A DNA stretch of 64,000 nucleotides, taken from assembly GCA_034933685.1 (NCBI GenBank), contig JAYFNB010000012.1:72697-136696 (forward strand), in the 5' to 3' direction. A program made the position numbers and the translations under genes. The DNA is from UBA8514 sp034933685 (lineage in GTDB: Bacteria; Bacillota; Clostridia; Lachnospirales; Anaerotignaceae). Shown in pieces: positions 27,006-35,946 of this stretch; within the stretch, counting starts at the first letter, position 1, and each line of letters opens with the position of its first letter. A model generated the notes under the pieces. It saw nothing but the letters and a program-made list of their open reading frames with translations. It ran no database searches and was not told where the DNA came from.

Positions 27006-27517
27006 GCCTTTGTCACCTCGCTGTTCTGATTTACTTCAACTTTCTTATCAAAAAATTTATAAAGAAGCTGTTCAATCATTCCCAAAAGCATAAGTAAAGA
27101 TCCCACAGGAATAGCTGCATAACCAACCGCCATAGGTACCTTAAGCCCTCCGGATATATTCTTCATTGTGCTTAATGTAAGCTCATATGATAACGGAATT
27201 AAATATATAATAAATAAGATTACAGCAATATCTGTTAAGATTGTAAAATATTTTTTAAATTTCCCCTTCATAAGTTCAACCAAAAATTCAACCTTAAGAT
27301 GACTATTTCTTCTTATGGCAACAAATGAACCTAGAAGGCTTACCCATACAAAAAGAAATCTTGTTAATTCTTCGGACCACACATTAGAATTATTAAATGC
27401 ATAGCGTAAAATAACCTGATAGCACATTACAACTACCATAGCTAACATAAATATTCCCAATAAAATCATTATTATTTTTTCTAAAACAGTTAAAAAACCT
27501 GAATATGCTTTTAACAA
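27002..27517 (-). CDS. dctQ: TRAP transporter small permease (DctQ)
   Basis: 171 residues with four membrane segments. VILRYAFNNSNVWSEELTRFLFVWVSLLGS is the DctQ signature (NxxxxW-E-E-x-x-R-x-x-F-x-W). A TTG start at 27517 with GGTGAT upstream is chosen because no ATG fits. It lies between dctP and dctM and overlaps dctM by 4 bases. DctQ supports the large subunit in the membrane. Confidence 0.92.
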   Translation of the reverse strand: MLKAYSGFLTVLEKIIMILLGIFMLAMVVVMCYQVILRYAFNNSNVWSEELTRFLFVWVSLLGSFVAIRRNSHLKVEFLVELMKGKFKKYFTILTDIAVILFIIYLIPLSYELTLSTMKNISGGLKVPMAVGYAAIPVGSLLMLLGMIEQLLYKFFDKKVEVNQNSEVTKA

Positions 27518-27567
27518 ATTTTATCACCAACCTGTCTAAGATGTTTTAAATATGTAAAATTTTTGTA

Positions 27568-27600
27568 TAAGAAAGAGGGAATATAAATCCCTCTTTCTTA
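27568..27600 (-). terminator. Hairpin between dctP and dctQ
   Basis: A 13-bp perfect stem (TAAGAAAGAGGGA and its complement) with a 7-base loop lies 47 bases after dctP. Read-through would still be needed for dctQM, so it probably sets higher binding-protein expression. Confidence 0.8.
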
Positions 27601-27646
27601 AGAGGGTAAAAATATGAAGAAGCTAAATTTTATGTATGCCTATAAT

Positions 27647-28687
27647 CTATTTAACTGCTGCAATTTCGGTTGCCCAGTCAGTCAATTCAGGATAGTATTC
27701 CGATACAAAACCTTCAAATAATTTCATAAAAGGAGTTGTATCAATCTCTACAACTTCAACTCCTTTATCCTTAAACATCTGCTCATACTCTGCCTCTTTC
27801 TCGCGAGAAATATCGTTTCTATATTCTGAGGCTTCCATTGCAGCTTCATTAAGTGCCTTTTGAATGTCTTCTGGAAGGTTATCAAAATACTTTCTGTTAA
27901 ATATGAAAACATCTGTTGAATATACATGGTTTGTTTTCACTAAATAATCACATACGTCGTAGAAACCAAAACCGTAGCTTTCTATTGTTGCATTTTCTTG
28001 TGCCTCAACAGTATTTTGCTGCAAAGCAGTAAATGTTTCTGTTAATGCAAGTGGAGTTGGATTCGTTCCCATAAGTTTCCATGTATCAATATATACCTGC
28101 TGATTTGGTACTCTTATTTTTAAACCTGTTGCCTTTAACTCTTCAGGGGTTGTGAACTTTTTCTTTGTAGTACAAACTCTGGCACCTCTGTACATAGCCC
28201 CAAGAAGCTTAAATCCTCCAGCCTCTCCGACCTCGTCTCTTATTTTTGCCCCAAGTTCGCCAAAGGCTACTTTCTGGTAATGTTCGTAATCTCTATATAA
28301 GTAAGGAATTGCATCAATTGAGGCAAGAGATGTGTACGCATCAGTTGTTCCCATACTTTCAATAACGATTTCATTTGTTCCGATACCAAGACCCTCAATG
28401 GTGTCTCTAGAATCTCCAAGTTGGCCGCCAGAATAAACTGTAATTTCAACCTGACCATTAGTTTTTTCTTTAACTAACTCTGCAAATTTTATTGAAGCAA
28501 GATCCTTAACATCGCCTACTGGGTTGGGGTTTGCAAGCTTCATCTTTATAACTTCACCCGTATTTTCTGTTGATGCCTCAGTTTTCTCGCCTGCTGTTGG
28601 TGCCGTAGTGTCTGTTTTTTGACCTCCGCAAGCTGCAAGTGAAACCACCATACTTGCCGCAATCAATAATCCCAATGCTTTTTTCAT
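27647..28687 (-). CDS. dctP: TRAP solute-binding lipoprotein (DctP)
   Basis: 346 residues. Signal peptide with lipobox SLAACGG, then the DctP fold: IKMKLANPNPVGDVKDLASIKFAELVKEKTNGQVEI, YSGGQLGDSRDTIEGL, and KIRVPNQQVYIDTWKLMGTNPTPL (the arginine in KIRVP binds the substrate carboxylate in characterised members). Substrate is therefore an organic acid, probably a sugar acid or hydroxy acid given the neighbouring LarA-like protein. ATG follows GGAGG. First gene of the operon. Confidence 0.94.
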   Translation of the reverse strand: MKKALGLLIAASMVVSLAACGGQKTDTTAPTAGEKTEASTENTGEVIKMKLANPNPVGDVKDLASIKFAELVKEKTNGQVEITVYSGGQLGDSRDTIEGLGIGTNEIVIESMGTTDAYTSLASIDAIPYLYRDYEHYQKVAFGELGAKIRDEVGEAGGFKLLGAMYRGARVCTTKKKFTTPEELKATGLKIRVPNQQVYIDTWKLMGTNPTPLALTETFTALQQNTVEAQENATIESYGFGFYDVCDYLVKTNHVYSTDVFIFNRKYFDNLPEDIQKALNEAAMEASEYRNDISREKEAEYEQMFKDKGVEVVEIDTTPFMKLFEGFVSEYYPELTDWATEIAAVK

Positions 28688-28810
28688 AAATATTAATCCT
28701 CCTTTGTATTAACTTACCTCTATACATTGTTAAAAGAAAAATTATAATTCCCTTAGATATGAACTTTTCTTTCGTAAAAGATGTTATCACTGATACTTGT
28801 TAAATTCCAC

Positions 28811-28827
28811 AACTTGTTAACAACTTT
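28811..28827. promoter_or_regulatory. Candidate GntR operator 1
   Basis: AACTTGTTAACAACTTT contains the palindrome TTGTTAACAA and is repeated exactly at 28987-29003. It lies about 125 bases upstream of dctP and fits the TTGT...ACAA type of site used by FCD regulators. Confidence 0.5.
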
Positions 28828-28986
28828 GAGATTATTGATATATTTTTATTTAATACTATAGAAAAATCGAAGTGTTTCTACCCATTTTTTTCTACATAAT
28901 GCATAATAATACAATTATTTTCGGATTTTTTAATCCATATTGTTATCATTTAGTATAAAAATTTCTATTTACACAATACTCATCTT

Positions 28987-29003
28987 AACTTGTTAACAAC
29001 TTT
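28987..29003. promoter_or_regulatory. Candidate GntR operator 2
   Basis: Identical 17-base copy of the site at 28811-28827, same orientation, 176 bases further upstream of dctP; the spacing would permit looping. Confidence 0.5.
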
Positions 29004-29662
29004 ATTTTATTTTTTATCAGGTTAAAATTTAAATAATTAAAGCTATTTGTTATGTTTGGTTTATGAATTACAAATATTTTGGGTAAACAATTACCTAAAT
29101 ATCATATGCTTATGTGAATTTCTCTCATATTTTCCTCTCTTATACAGAGTATTAAACACGGTAATTTGATAATGGTGATGATTAATTTAAGGAATGTTGG
29201 TTAAATTTTGTAGTTTTATAGCTGCAAAAAATATTTTATGTTAAACTCATAAAATACGTGGAAAAGTTTGCTGACACGAAAGGAAAATGTTGAATTGGCA
29301 TTAGCTATGAAAGGAAAATGATACGGTAATTTATAACGAGTACTTGAAAGAATTATATAAGCAAATCTAGTCTTTTCATGTAAATTTTGTTGAAATTGCA
29401 TTACAGAAATTATATTGATACACATGAATTTAATAATTATTCCCAACTAGCAATATTCATCCTCAACAACCTTATTTTATTACTATAGATATTCCCAAAT
29501 GCTATGGATTTTTTATAACAGCTATTCAATAAAAACCCTGTATTTAGAAGCTTAACTAAAGTTGTTCTTTGTTACAAGACATAAACATAGCAAGTGCCTC
29601 ACTCTCTCATAGTCCTAGATTATTTTCTAAAGTAAATCCCTATCTTAGCATCCCAAAGTTAA

Positions 29663-31051
29663 TTAAATTATATTTTTGGGAAGCCTAATTTCAATAACGC
29701 AACCGCCTTGTGTACAATTGTTAGCTGTTATACTCCCACCATGGGCTGTAACTACCGATTTTACAATAGCAAGACCAATACCTGCTCCACCTGTTTTTCG
29801 GTTTCGCGATTTGTCGGCACGATAAAATCGTTCAAATATAAACGGCAATTCCTCCTCTGGTATTCCCACTCCGTTGTCCTCAATTACAAATATACTTTCA
29901 TCAGGAGAATCTTGTATAAGAACACGAATTTGGCCACCATCCGGAGTATACTTTACAGCATTAGACAATAAATTAGAAATCACTCCGCTAAACCGATCTT
30001 TGTCAATAGATACAATAGAAGCTGTACCATTTATTTCAAGCTCAAGATTTTTATTTGATAATTCCCCTTCAAATGTTACACATACACTGTTGGTGAGCTC
30101 CATCAAATCTATAGGTGCTTTATTCAATTTTAAATTGTTGCTTTCAACACGCTCTAGGCTTTCTAAATCCATAACAATTTTGCCCAATCTCAATATCTCT
30201 TCATGACAGCTTTTCAAACGTTCAGTTGTAGGCTCCCATACTTTTTCAATCATTGCCTCAAGATGAGAACCTAAAGTTGTTAGTGGGGTTCGCAATTCAT
30301 GTGCAACATCAGCAGTCAACTGTTTTCTAAGTTTCTCTTGTTTGGAAAGCGCATTTGCAAGAAAATTTATTGACGTCACAAGGTTATCCAGCTCTTGTGT
30401 TTTTGTTTGCCCTTCAAATTGAATGTCGAAGTTTCCCGAGGCAATTTGCTTTGCAATTTCCGAAGTTTTTGCAATTGGATGTGAAATACGCTTTGCCAAG
30501 ACAAATGCCATAATAAAAGAAATCAACAAAGAAAAAACACCTACAACCATTAACAGAAGGTTGAGGGAATCTAAAAACATAAAATCTCCTTCACTTAAAA
30601 AATAAGGTCCGAAGTACTGAATAGACACACTGCCAACATTTTCACCATTTTGCGTAATTTTGAATTCATGTGCCACAAAATCCCCTGTTGTTCCATGCTC
30701 TTTCATTCTATTTGATATTTCTTCCATAACACTCTGGCAAGTTGCCATATCATGATTTTCAGCATCCCAAACGCTAGCTCCGTTTATGTCACTTACTTTA
30801 ATGATGTAGCCATCATAAAGGGAATACATGCCAAGTGTATGAATAGAATCCAGATTCCACTTATTAGTAACCTTATTGTATTGAATACTAAGGTTATCAA
30901 CAATGCTCTGGATTTTTGTCTCTTGCCCAGTTAATATATAGGTCTGAAATTCTCTGCCTATCAGTACATTAGACAAAAAGCTGATTATAGAAACCGTTAT
31001 AAGTACAATTAGCACAAATGCAAGGGATAACTGCGTTCTTAATTTCCGCAT
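29663..31051 (-). CDS. Sensor histidine kinase of copper-operon two-component system
   Basis: 462 residues. Membrane segments at ~8-28 and ~165-185 bracket an extracellular sensor; HAMP follows (~187-240, LAKRISHPIAKTSEIAKQI), then HisKA with phospho-acceptor H in DVAHELRTPLTTL, and HATPase with NLLSNAVKYT, EDNGVGIP, FERFYRADKSRN and GAGIGLAIVK. ATG immediately follows the response-regulator stop, with its GGAGGTGA inside that gene, so they are coupled. Located at the end of a copper operon, it is a candidate metal or envelope-stress sensor; the sensor region has no obvious Cys/Met cluster. Confidence 0.92.
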   Translation of the reverse strand: MRKLRTQLSLAFVLIVLITVSIISFLSNVLIGREFQTYILTGQETKIQSIVDNLSIQYNKVTNKWNLDSIHTLGMYSLYDGYIIKVSDINGASVWDAENHDMATCQSVMEEISNRMKEHGTTGDFVAHEFKITQNGENVGSVSIQYFGPYFLSEGDFMFLDSLNLLLMVVGVFSLLISFIMAFVLAKRISHPIAKTSEIAKQIASGNFDIQFEGQTKTQELDNLVTSINFLANALSKQEKLRKQLTADVAHELRTPLTTLGSHLEAMIEKVWEPTTERLKSCHEEILRLGKIVMDLESLERVESNNLKLNKAPIDLMELTNSVCVTFEGELSNKNLELEINGTASIVSIDKDRFSGVISNLLSNAVKYTPDGGQIRVLIQDSPDESIFVIEDNGVGIPEEELPFIFERFYRADKSRNRKTGGAGIGLAIVKSVVTAHGGSITANNCTQGGCVIEIRLPKNII

Positions 31052-31753
31052 TTACTCACCTCCGAATTTATATCCAAGACCATGAATGGTCAAAACATAA
31101 TCCGGATTTTTAGAATCATCCTCTATTTTCTGCCGCAGATTTTTTATGTGGTTATCAATTGCTCGATCATAACCATCAAAATCGCTTCCTAATGCTATTT
31201 CAATCAATTCAGCACGCGTAAAGACCTTTCCTGGATATTTAATCAATGATGCAAGAATTTTTATTTCACTGGGTGTTAAAGATACCTCTTTCTGCTTCTT
31301 CTTAATAACGTTTCTTTCAAAGTCAACAGCCAAATCACCATCCCGAAAAGAATTCCTGGCAGACAGTGGCACAAGGTCGTCAGAAGCCCTCCTCAAAGAA
31401 GCTTCTACACGTGCACCCAACTCTTTTAAACTAAATGGCTTGGTAATGTAGTCATCTGCACCAATCCCCAAGCCTTCAATTAAGTTTTCTTCTTCAATTT
31501 TTGCAGTGAGCATGATGATTGGTAAACGAGATTTTTTTCGAATTTCTCGGCAAATGTCCTCTCCTGATATATCCGGTAGCATTAAATCAAGCAGAACAAG
31601 AGCGATATTTTCTCTGTCGAATATCTCAAGAGCTTGTTTGCCCGTTTCAGCTGAAAACACCATAAAACCACGGCTCTCTAAAAAACTTGTCAAAACCTCA
31701 AGTATTTTTGGCTCATCATCCACAGCAAGAATATTTTTGCATTTTTTGATCAT
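31052..31753 (-). CDS. OmpR-family response regulator
   Basis: 233 residues. Receiver with acidic pair (AVDDEPK), phospho-acceptor aspartate in VLLDLMLPD, TAK and the KPF motif; then an OmpR winged helix (LTPSEIKILASLIKYPGKVFTRAELIE...DGYDRAIDNHIKNLRQKIEDD...GLGYKFGG). It is paired with the downstream kinase and follows copZ after a hairpin-containing gap, so it may be transcribed both with the copper genes and separately. It presumably controls this operon. Confidence 0.93.
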   Translation of the reverse strand: MIKKCKNILAVDDEPKILEVLTSFLESRGFMVFSAETGKQALEIFDRENIALVLLDLMLPDISGEDICREIRKKSRLPIIMLTAKIEEENLIEGLGIGADDYITKPFSLKELGARVEASLRRASDDLVPLSARNSFRDGDLAVDFERNVIKKKQKEVSLTPSEIKILASLIKYPGKVFTRAELIEIALGSDFDGYDRAIDNHIKNLRQKIEDDSKNPDYVLTIHGLGYKFGGE

Positions 31754-31887
31754 ACTTTAAACCTCCATTTGGGTTTACCATCAAGTCATTCAGGGAATGT
31801 TATGTAGACTGTATAAGTAAATTCATATATTTTATTCATTATAGCACTTTCCTTTAGAAAATTGAAGTTTGCTTGTAAATACGGAAA

Positions 31888-31912
31888 GGGAGCCGCCAAA
31901 ACAACGGTTCCC
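31888..31912 (-). terminator. Weak hairpin after copZ
   Basis: GGGAACCG/CGGCTCCC stem on the minus strand with only a short T-run; a possible partial terminator before the two-component genes. Confidence 0.5.
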
Positions 31913-31920
31913 TCATCACA

Positions 31921-32130
31921 CTACGAAATAATATCGTAGCCCTGATATTCAATCTCTAACTTAATTTTATTGAGTGAGGCTTTTGCTTCATCATGTATTA
32001 CTGTCACAGTTTTTTGGTTCAAATCAACTTTTACATTATCAACTCCATCTAGTGCACCAACCGCCTTTGTAATTGCTTTCACACAATGTTCGCAGGACAT
32101 TCCATCAACCTTCAAAACTGAATTTTCCAT
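31921..32130 (-). CDS. copZ: CopZ-like copper chaperone
   Basis: 69 residues. A single heavy-metal-associated domain with VDGMSCEHCVKAITKAV (MxCxxC). It would carry Cu(I) to CopA. ATG at 32130 follows GGAGG; the TTG/GAG codons upstream in frame form that site. Last of the metal-binding genes and just after the lipoprotein gene. Confidence 0.92.
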   Translation of the reverse strand: MENSVLKVDGMSCEHCVKAITKAVGALDGVDNVKVDLNQKTVTVIHDEAKASLNKIKLEIEYQGYDIIS

Positions 32131-32146
32131 GTTTTCCTCCAATTTT

Positions 32147-32842
32147 TTATTGTAAATTAAATGGCTTCAATAATTTATCCACTTCACTGGATTTGCCACT
32201 CATTTCAACTGGTACTTTTGCAAATACCCAACCTTCTACAGCAGTAGGGTCAACACCTGCGTCAATAAATGGCTGTGGATTTAATACAAACACAATGTCC
32301 TTATCGTTTGTGCTCATATCCTTTGCCCATTCAAACATATTCCCATCACCAAGGTTTACGCCATAATGGTCAAGTGCCGTGTGGTAACCAATTGTGTCTC
32401 GGTACAAGTTCACAATTTGCTCATAGGATGCTAATGCTGTAGCCTCACTGCTGTATTCAAGTTTATCTTCTCCAAGTTTTGTACCTACCATAAGCATATC
32501 ATCATAGAAAGTTATGTTTTCTGGCAATTTGCTTGTATCAAGTCCTGCATCAAGAAATGGCTGTGCATCAAATTCCAGCATAACATCATGCAGAGGACTA
32601 GAACTATAATCCTTGCTCCAAAAAAACCTTGCCGTATCATCTGGTGCAGGCAGTGACCAGCCACCATTTATCTCATCTGGTGTAACCTTATCACCCATTG
32701 TTTGCAAAACAGCACTGAATGAAGTAACCGATTCCTTGCCCACTACATCTAACTGTTTACTAACACTAGTGCAGGCTGCCAGAGATAAAGTAGTAACCGC
32801 TCCTGCTAAAATTATATTTATTTTTTTCATTTTTCTTTTCAT
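32147..32842 (-). CDS. Lipoprotein with internal duplication, copper operon
   Basis: 231 residues. Signal peptide with lipobox LAAC (SLAACTSVSK), so surface-anchored. The rest contains two related units: FFWSKDYSS...LEFDAQPFLDAGLDTSKL and FEWAKDMSTN...FVLNPQPFIDAGVDPTAV, each ending in a strand-rich stretch. I do not recognise the family. It overlaps the copA stop by 1 base (TAATG) and precedes copZ, so a role in extracytoplasmic copper handling is inferred. No Cys/Met-rich metal site is visible in the mature part. Confidence 0.75.
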   Translation of the reverse strand: MKRKMKKINIILAGAVTTLSLAACTSVSKQLDVVGKESVTSFSAVLQTMGDKVTPDEINGGWSLPAPDDTARFFWSKDYSSSPLHDVMLEFDAQPFLDAGLDTSKLPENITFYDDMLMVGTKLGEDKLEYSSEATALASYEQIVNLYRDTIGYHTALDHYGVNLGDGNMFEWAKDMSTNDKDIVFVLNPQPFIDAGVDPTAVEGWVFAKVPVEMSGKSSEVDKLLKPFNLQ

Positions 32843-35109
32843 TATGCATTTACCCTTTCTTGGCTAGTAGCCTTAAATCTTTTTAAACGCAAAGCGTTTA
32901 ATAGTACTGAAACTGAACTCAAACTCATGGCAGCGGCAGCAAATATAGGATTCAAAAGCGGACCGCCAAACAGATAAAGTACGCCGGCCGCCACAGGAAT
33001 ACCAATTACATTATAGCCAAACGCCCAGAACAAATTTTCCTTAATGTTACGTATTGTTTTTTTGCTAAGATTAATAGCCGTTGGCACATCCATAAGGTCG
33101 CTTCGCATAAGCACTATGTCAGCAGATTCCATTGCAACATCTGTACCCGAACCAATGGCAATACCTATTTCAGCCTGTGCCAAAGCAGGAGCATCATTAA
33201 TTCCATCTCCAACCATAGCAACCTTTAGTCCTTCATTTTGCAATTTTTTAACCTCGTTGGATTTATCCTGTGGAAGTACTTCCGCCAGCACACGGTCAAT
33301 ACCCACCTGTTTTGCAATTGCTGCAGCTGTTTTTTTATTGTCACCTGTAATCATTGCAACTTCAATTCCCATTTTTCTAAGGCTTGCTATAGCCGCCCTG
33401 CTGGACTGCTTCACAACATCAGCCACGGCAACTATTCCTACAAGCTGCCCATCTATGGCAATGTACATAGGCGTTTTCCCTTCCTCTGCCAAACGGTCAG
33501 ATTCAGCATTAAGCGCTGTAAGGGAAATGCCATGCTCATCCATCAATTTACGGTTCCCAGCCAAAATGGTTTGTCCATTGATTTCAGCTTGAATACCGCG
33601 TCCAGTAATGGATACAAAATTATCAACTGTTAATATTTCCAATCCCTTATTCTGCGCTCCCCTAACAATTGCTTGACCAAGTGGATGTTCTGAATTTTTT
33701 TCAGCAGAAGCTGTTATTTGAAGTAGATTATCAGCATCATTACCTTCGGTAGTCAAAACATCAGTCACATCTGGTTTTCCTTCTGTAATTGTGCCAGTCT
33801 TGTCAAAAATGATTGTATTTATTTTATGTGCTGTTTCAAGTGCCTCTCCGCCTTTTATTAATATACCATTTTCAGCACCCTTTCCTGTTCCAACCATAAT
33901 GGCAGTTGGCGTTGCCAAACCAAGCGCACATGGGCAGGCAATAACTAGTACCGAAATAAATGTGGTTACTGCAAATTCTAAATCTCCTGTACCACCATAC
34001 CATGCTATGCCTGAAAGAATTGCGATTACGCATACAATTGGCACAAAGTAGCCAGATACGATATCCGCCATCTGGGCAATTGGAGCTTTGCTGCCCTGTG
34101 CATCTTCCACCAGTTTTATGATTTGTGACAAAGCTGTATCACTACCAATTTTCTCGGCACGGAACTGAACTGTTCCTGTGGTGTTAATTGATGCTGCATA
34201 AACGCTATCACCAGCCTTTTTATCCACCGGCATACTCTCGCCTGTAAGCATAGATTCATCTATTGAAGTGTGCCCTTGTGTAACTGTTCCATCTACTGGA
34301 ATTTTAGAACCAGGCTTTACAACTATCACATCTCCTATTTCCACTTCATCTATTGGTATTTCCTTTTCAACACCATCTTGAATAATAATGGCTGTTTTAG
34401 GTGCAAGTCCCATCAACTTCTTAATTGCCTCGCTTGTTCTGCCCTTTGAAACAGCTTCCAAAGATTTACCCAGAAGGATAAGTGCTATAATAACACCTGC
34501 TGTTTCAAAATACAGCGCATCTACTAAAATAAACTTACCATTTGCAATCTGCCACACATTATATGTGCTATACAAAACTGCCGCTGTAGTACCTATGGCG
34601 ATTAAAGAATCCATATTGGGGCTTCGTTGCAACAATGCTTTGAAACCAATGGTGTAAAATTTATAACCAACACCAATTATAGGTATAACCAAAATCAACT
34701 CAATAAGTGCATAAAGCAACGGAAAATTCATTGGGTCAAGTCCTCCGGGAAATGGCAGACTGACTACTTTTATCATTGGAACCATTGCAATATAAAGAAG
34801 TGGAATACTGAACACAGCAGATATAATAAATTTTGTCCACAGTGTTTTAATTTCCTTTTGTTTACGTTCTCTATCCTCATCTACAGCATATGTCTTTGAA
34901 ACCTCTAACGCCTTGTAGCCTGACTTTTCAATAGATTCTTTAATAATAGATAAACGTACCTTTTGTGGATTGTATACAACGGTTGCTTTCTCCGTAGCAA
35001 AATTTACCGCAACACTTGTAACTCCATCCAGTTTTTTTATTCCTTTTTCAACTCGTTGTGCACAAGCGGCACATGTCATGCCTCTTATACTTAATACTTG
35101 TTTTTCCAT
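32842..35109 (-). CDS. copA: Copper-exporting P1B-type ATPase CopA
   Basis: 755 residues. One N-terminal HMA domain (IRGMTCAACAQRV), then eight membrane segments, the CPC transport motif (VIACPCALGLATP), phosphorylation site DKTGTITEG, TGES, SEHPLGQ (HP motif) and GDGINDAPALA. CPC with one HMA domain indicates Cu(I)/Ag(I) export. It sits between a DUF2318 lipoprotein and a duplicated-domain lipoprotein, followed by copZ. ATG at 35109 follows a GAGGTGAGCC site. Confidence 0.96.
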   Translation of the reverse strand: MEKQVLSIRGMTCAACAQRVEKGIKKLDGVTSVAVNFATEKATVVYNPQKVRLSIIKESIEKSGYKALEVSKTYAVDEDRERKQKEIKTLWTKFIISAVFSIPLLYIAMVPMIKVVSLPFPGGLDPMNFPLLYALIELILVIPIIGVGYKFYTIGFKALLQRSPNMDSLIAIGTTAAVLYSTYNVWQIANGKFILVDALYFETAGVIIALILLGKSLEAVSKGRTSEAIKKLMGLAPKTAIIIQDGVEKEIPIDEVEIGDVIVVKPGSKIPVDGTVTQGHTSIDESMLTGESMPVDKKAGDSVYAASINTTGTVQFRAEKIGSDTALSQIIKLVEDAQGSKAPIAQMADIVSGYFVPIVCVIAILSGIAWYGGTGDLEFAVTTFISVLVIACPCALGLATPTAIMVGTGKGAENGILIKGGEALETAHKINTIIFDKTGTITEGKPDVTDVLTTEGNDADNLLQITASAEKNSEHPLGQAIVRGAQNKGLEILTVDNFVSITGRGIQAEINGQTILAGNRKLMDEHGISLTALNAESDRLAEEGKTPMYIAIDGQLVGIVAVADVVKQSSRAAIASLRKMGIEVAMITGDNKKTAAAIAKQVGIDRVLAEVLPQDKSNEVKKLQNEGLKVAMVGDGINDAPALAQAEIGIAIGSGTDVAMESADIVLMRSDLMDVPTAINLSKKTIRNIKENLFWAFGYNVIGIPVAAGVLYLFGGPLLNPIFAAAAMSLSSVSVLLNALRLKRFKATSQERVNA

Positions 35110-35204
35110 TTATGGCTCACCTCTTATTCTTTTTAAATTTAACTTGGAACTTTAAACGAAACTGCTATTTGTAAACTTTCCAAAATGAAGCTATGGAAAA
35201 TTTG

Positions 35205-35726
35205 TTAATATTGGGGTTTCCAGTTCGCGAAAATACCCTTTGATTCGGTAAGAAAGTCTGCAGATATTGTAATGTCTTCATTATCTACTGTCTTGTTGTC
35301 TGCAAAAATTGGAACTGGATTACAACCTCCGGATTGCATCTCTACTTTATCCATAGTAAATCGATTACCGCAGTTTTGACATACCAAAACATTTCCATCC
35401 TGTTTGTAATATCCCTTACCAGAATCATAACAAACCTGACAAGTGTTGAATGCGGTGCGAATGCTTCCATCCGGAGCTTTCACTGCTAGTACCTCCAACT
35501 TTACGCCATCAACCTCCACTGGGTAAAATGTTGCAATCTCAGTTATATCAGCAATAGGAATAACAAGGTCGCTAACAGTGGCTTGCCCGGAATCTGCAAA
35601 TGTTTCCGATGAAGGCGGCGATGATTTATCCGTACTGGAACTGCAACCGGTAAGTATTGAAATCAACAGCATACCTACCACTGCTATTGTGGACCATTTA
35701 TTATGACTTTCTATAAATTTTTTCAT
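35205..35726 (-). CDS. DUF2318 (Fe-S/metal-binding) lipoprotein
   Basis: 173 residues. Lipobox LTGCSSS, then a DUF2318-type domain: VDGVKLEVLAVKAPDGSIRTAFNTCQVCYDSGKGYYKQDGNVLVCQNCGNRF, with two CxxC pairs, and a later cysteine in GGCNP. DUF2318 proteins often accompany metal-uptake or -export genes and are thought to bind a metal or Fe-S centre outside the membrane. It is encoded between the 37-residue peptide gene and copA. ATG follows GGAG. Confidence 0.85.
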   Translation of the reverse strand: MKKFIESHNKWSTIAVVGMLLISILTGCSSSTDKSSPPSSETFADSGQATVSDLVIPIADITEIATFYPVEVDGVKLEVLAVKAPDGSIRTAFNTCQVCYDSGKGYYKQDGNVLVCQNCGNRFTMDKVEMQSGGCNPVPIFADNKTVDNEDITISADFLTESKGIFANWKPQY

Positions 35727-35808
35727 TATTCTTTCTCCTTTAATATCTCGTTTTAAATTCTAAAATATACCTAAACTAATAACAGAACAATAACCCTAAG
35801 AGTACCGT

Positions 35809-35922
35809 TTAGTTCTTCTGTTTTTCACCATTACTCTTGGGTTTATCACGCATAAAGATTATTGCAACAAAAATTGCTGCAAAGGGTAAAATACAATGCC
35901 AATGGCTTAGCAAAAAATTCAT
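35809..35922 (-). CDS. 37-residue membrane peptide of copper operon
   Basis: A short gene with AAGGAGG 8 bases before its ATG encodes 37 residues: a start MNFLLSHWHC, a hydrophobic helix (ILPFAAIFVAIIFM) and a basic tail (RDKPKSNGEKQKN). The strong ribosome-binding site, tight spacing between neighbours (24 bases to the fusion gene upstream, 83 to the DUF2318 gene) and the ordered HxHC at the membrane face make it a likely real gene. H, H and C near the helix start could bind a metal. Family not recognised. Confidence 0.7.
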   Translation of the reverse strand: MNFLLSHWHCILPFAAIFVAIIFMRDKPKSNGEKQKN

Positions 35923-35946
35923 GTGTTTTTCCTCCTTAATAATGAA

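Larger units (their letters stand above)
28688..29662. other. Long intergenic region
   Basis: Besides the dctP leader and the two repeated sites, no gene is recognised. A 76-codon open frame on the minus strand (29216-29446) has no ribosome-binding site or family resemblance. A small ATTTTATG/CATAAAAT inverted repeat lies near 29232-29254. Confidence 0.5.

Noticed and set aside
29216..29446. 76-codon open frame on the minus strand
   Set aside because: No ribosome-binding site, low-complexity composition and no recognisable family.
33044..33633. Long plus-strand open frames over copA
   Set aside because: They lie opposite a clear P-type ATPase gene and show mirrored codon bias, so they are shadow frames.
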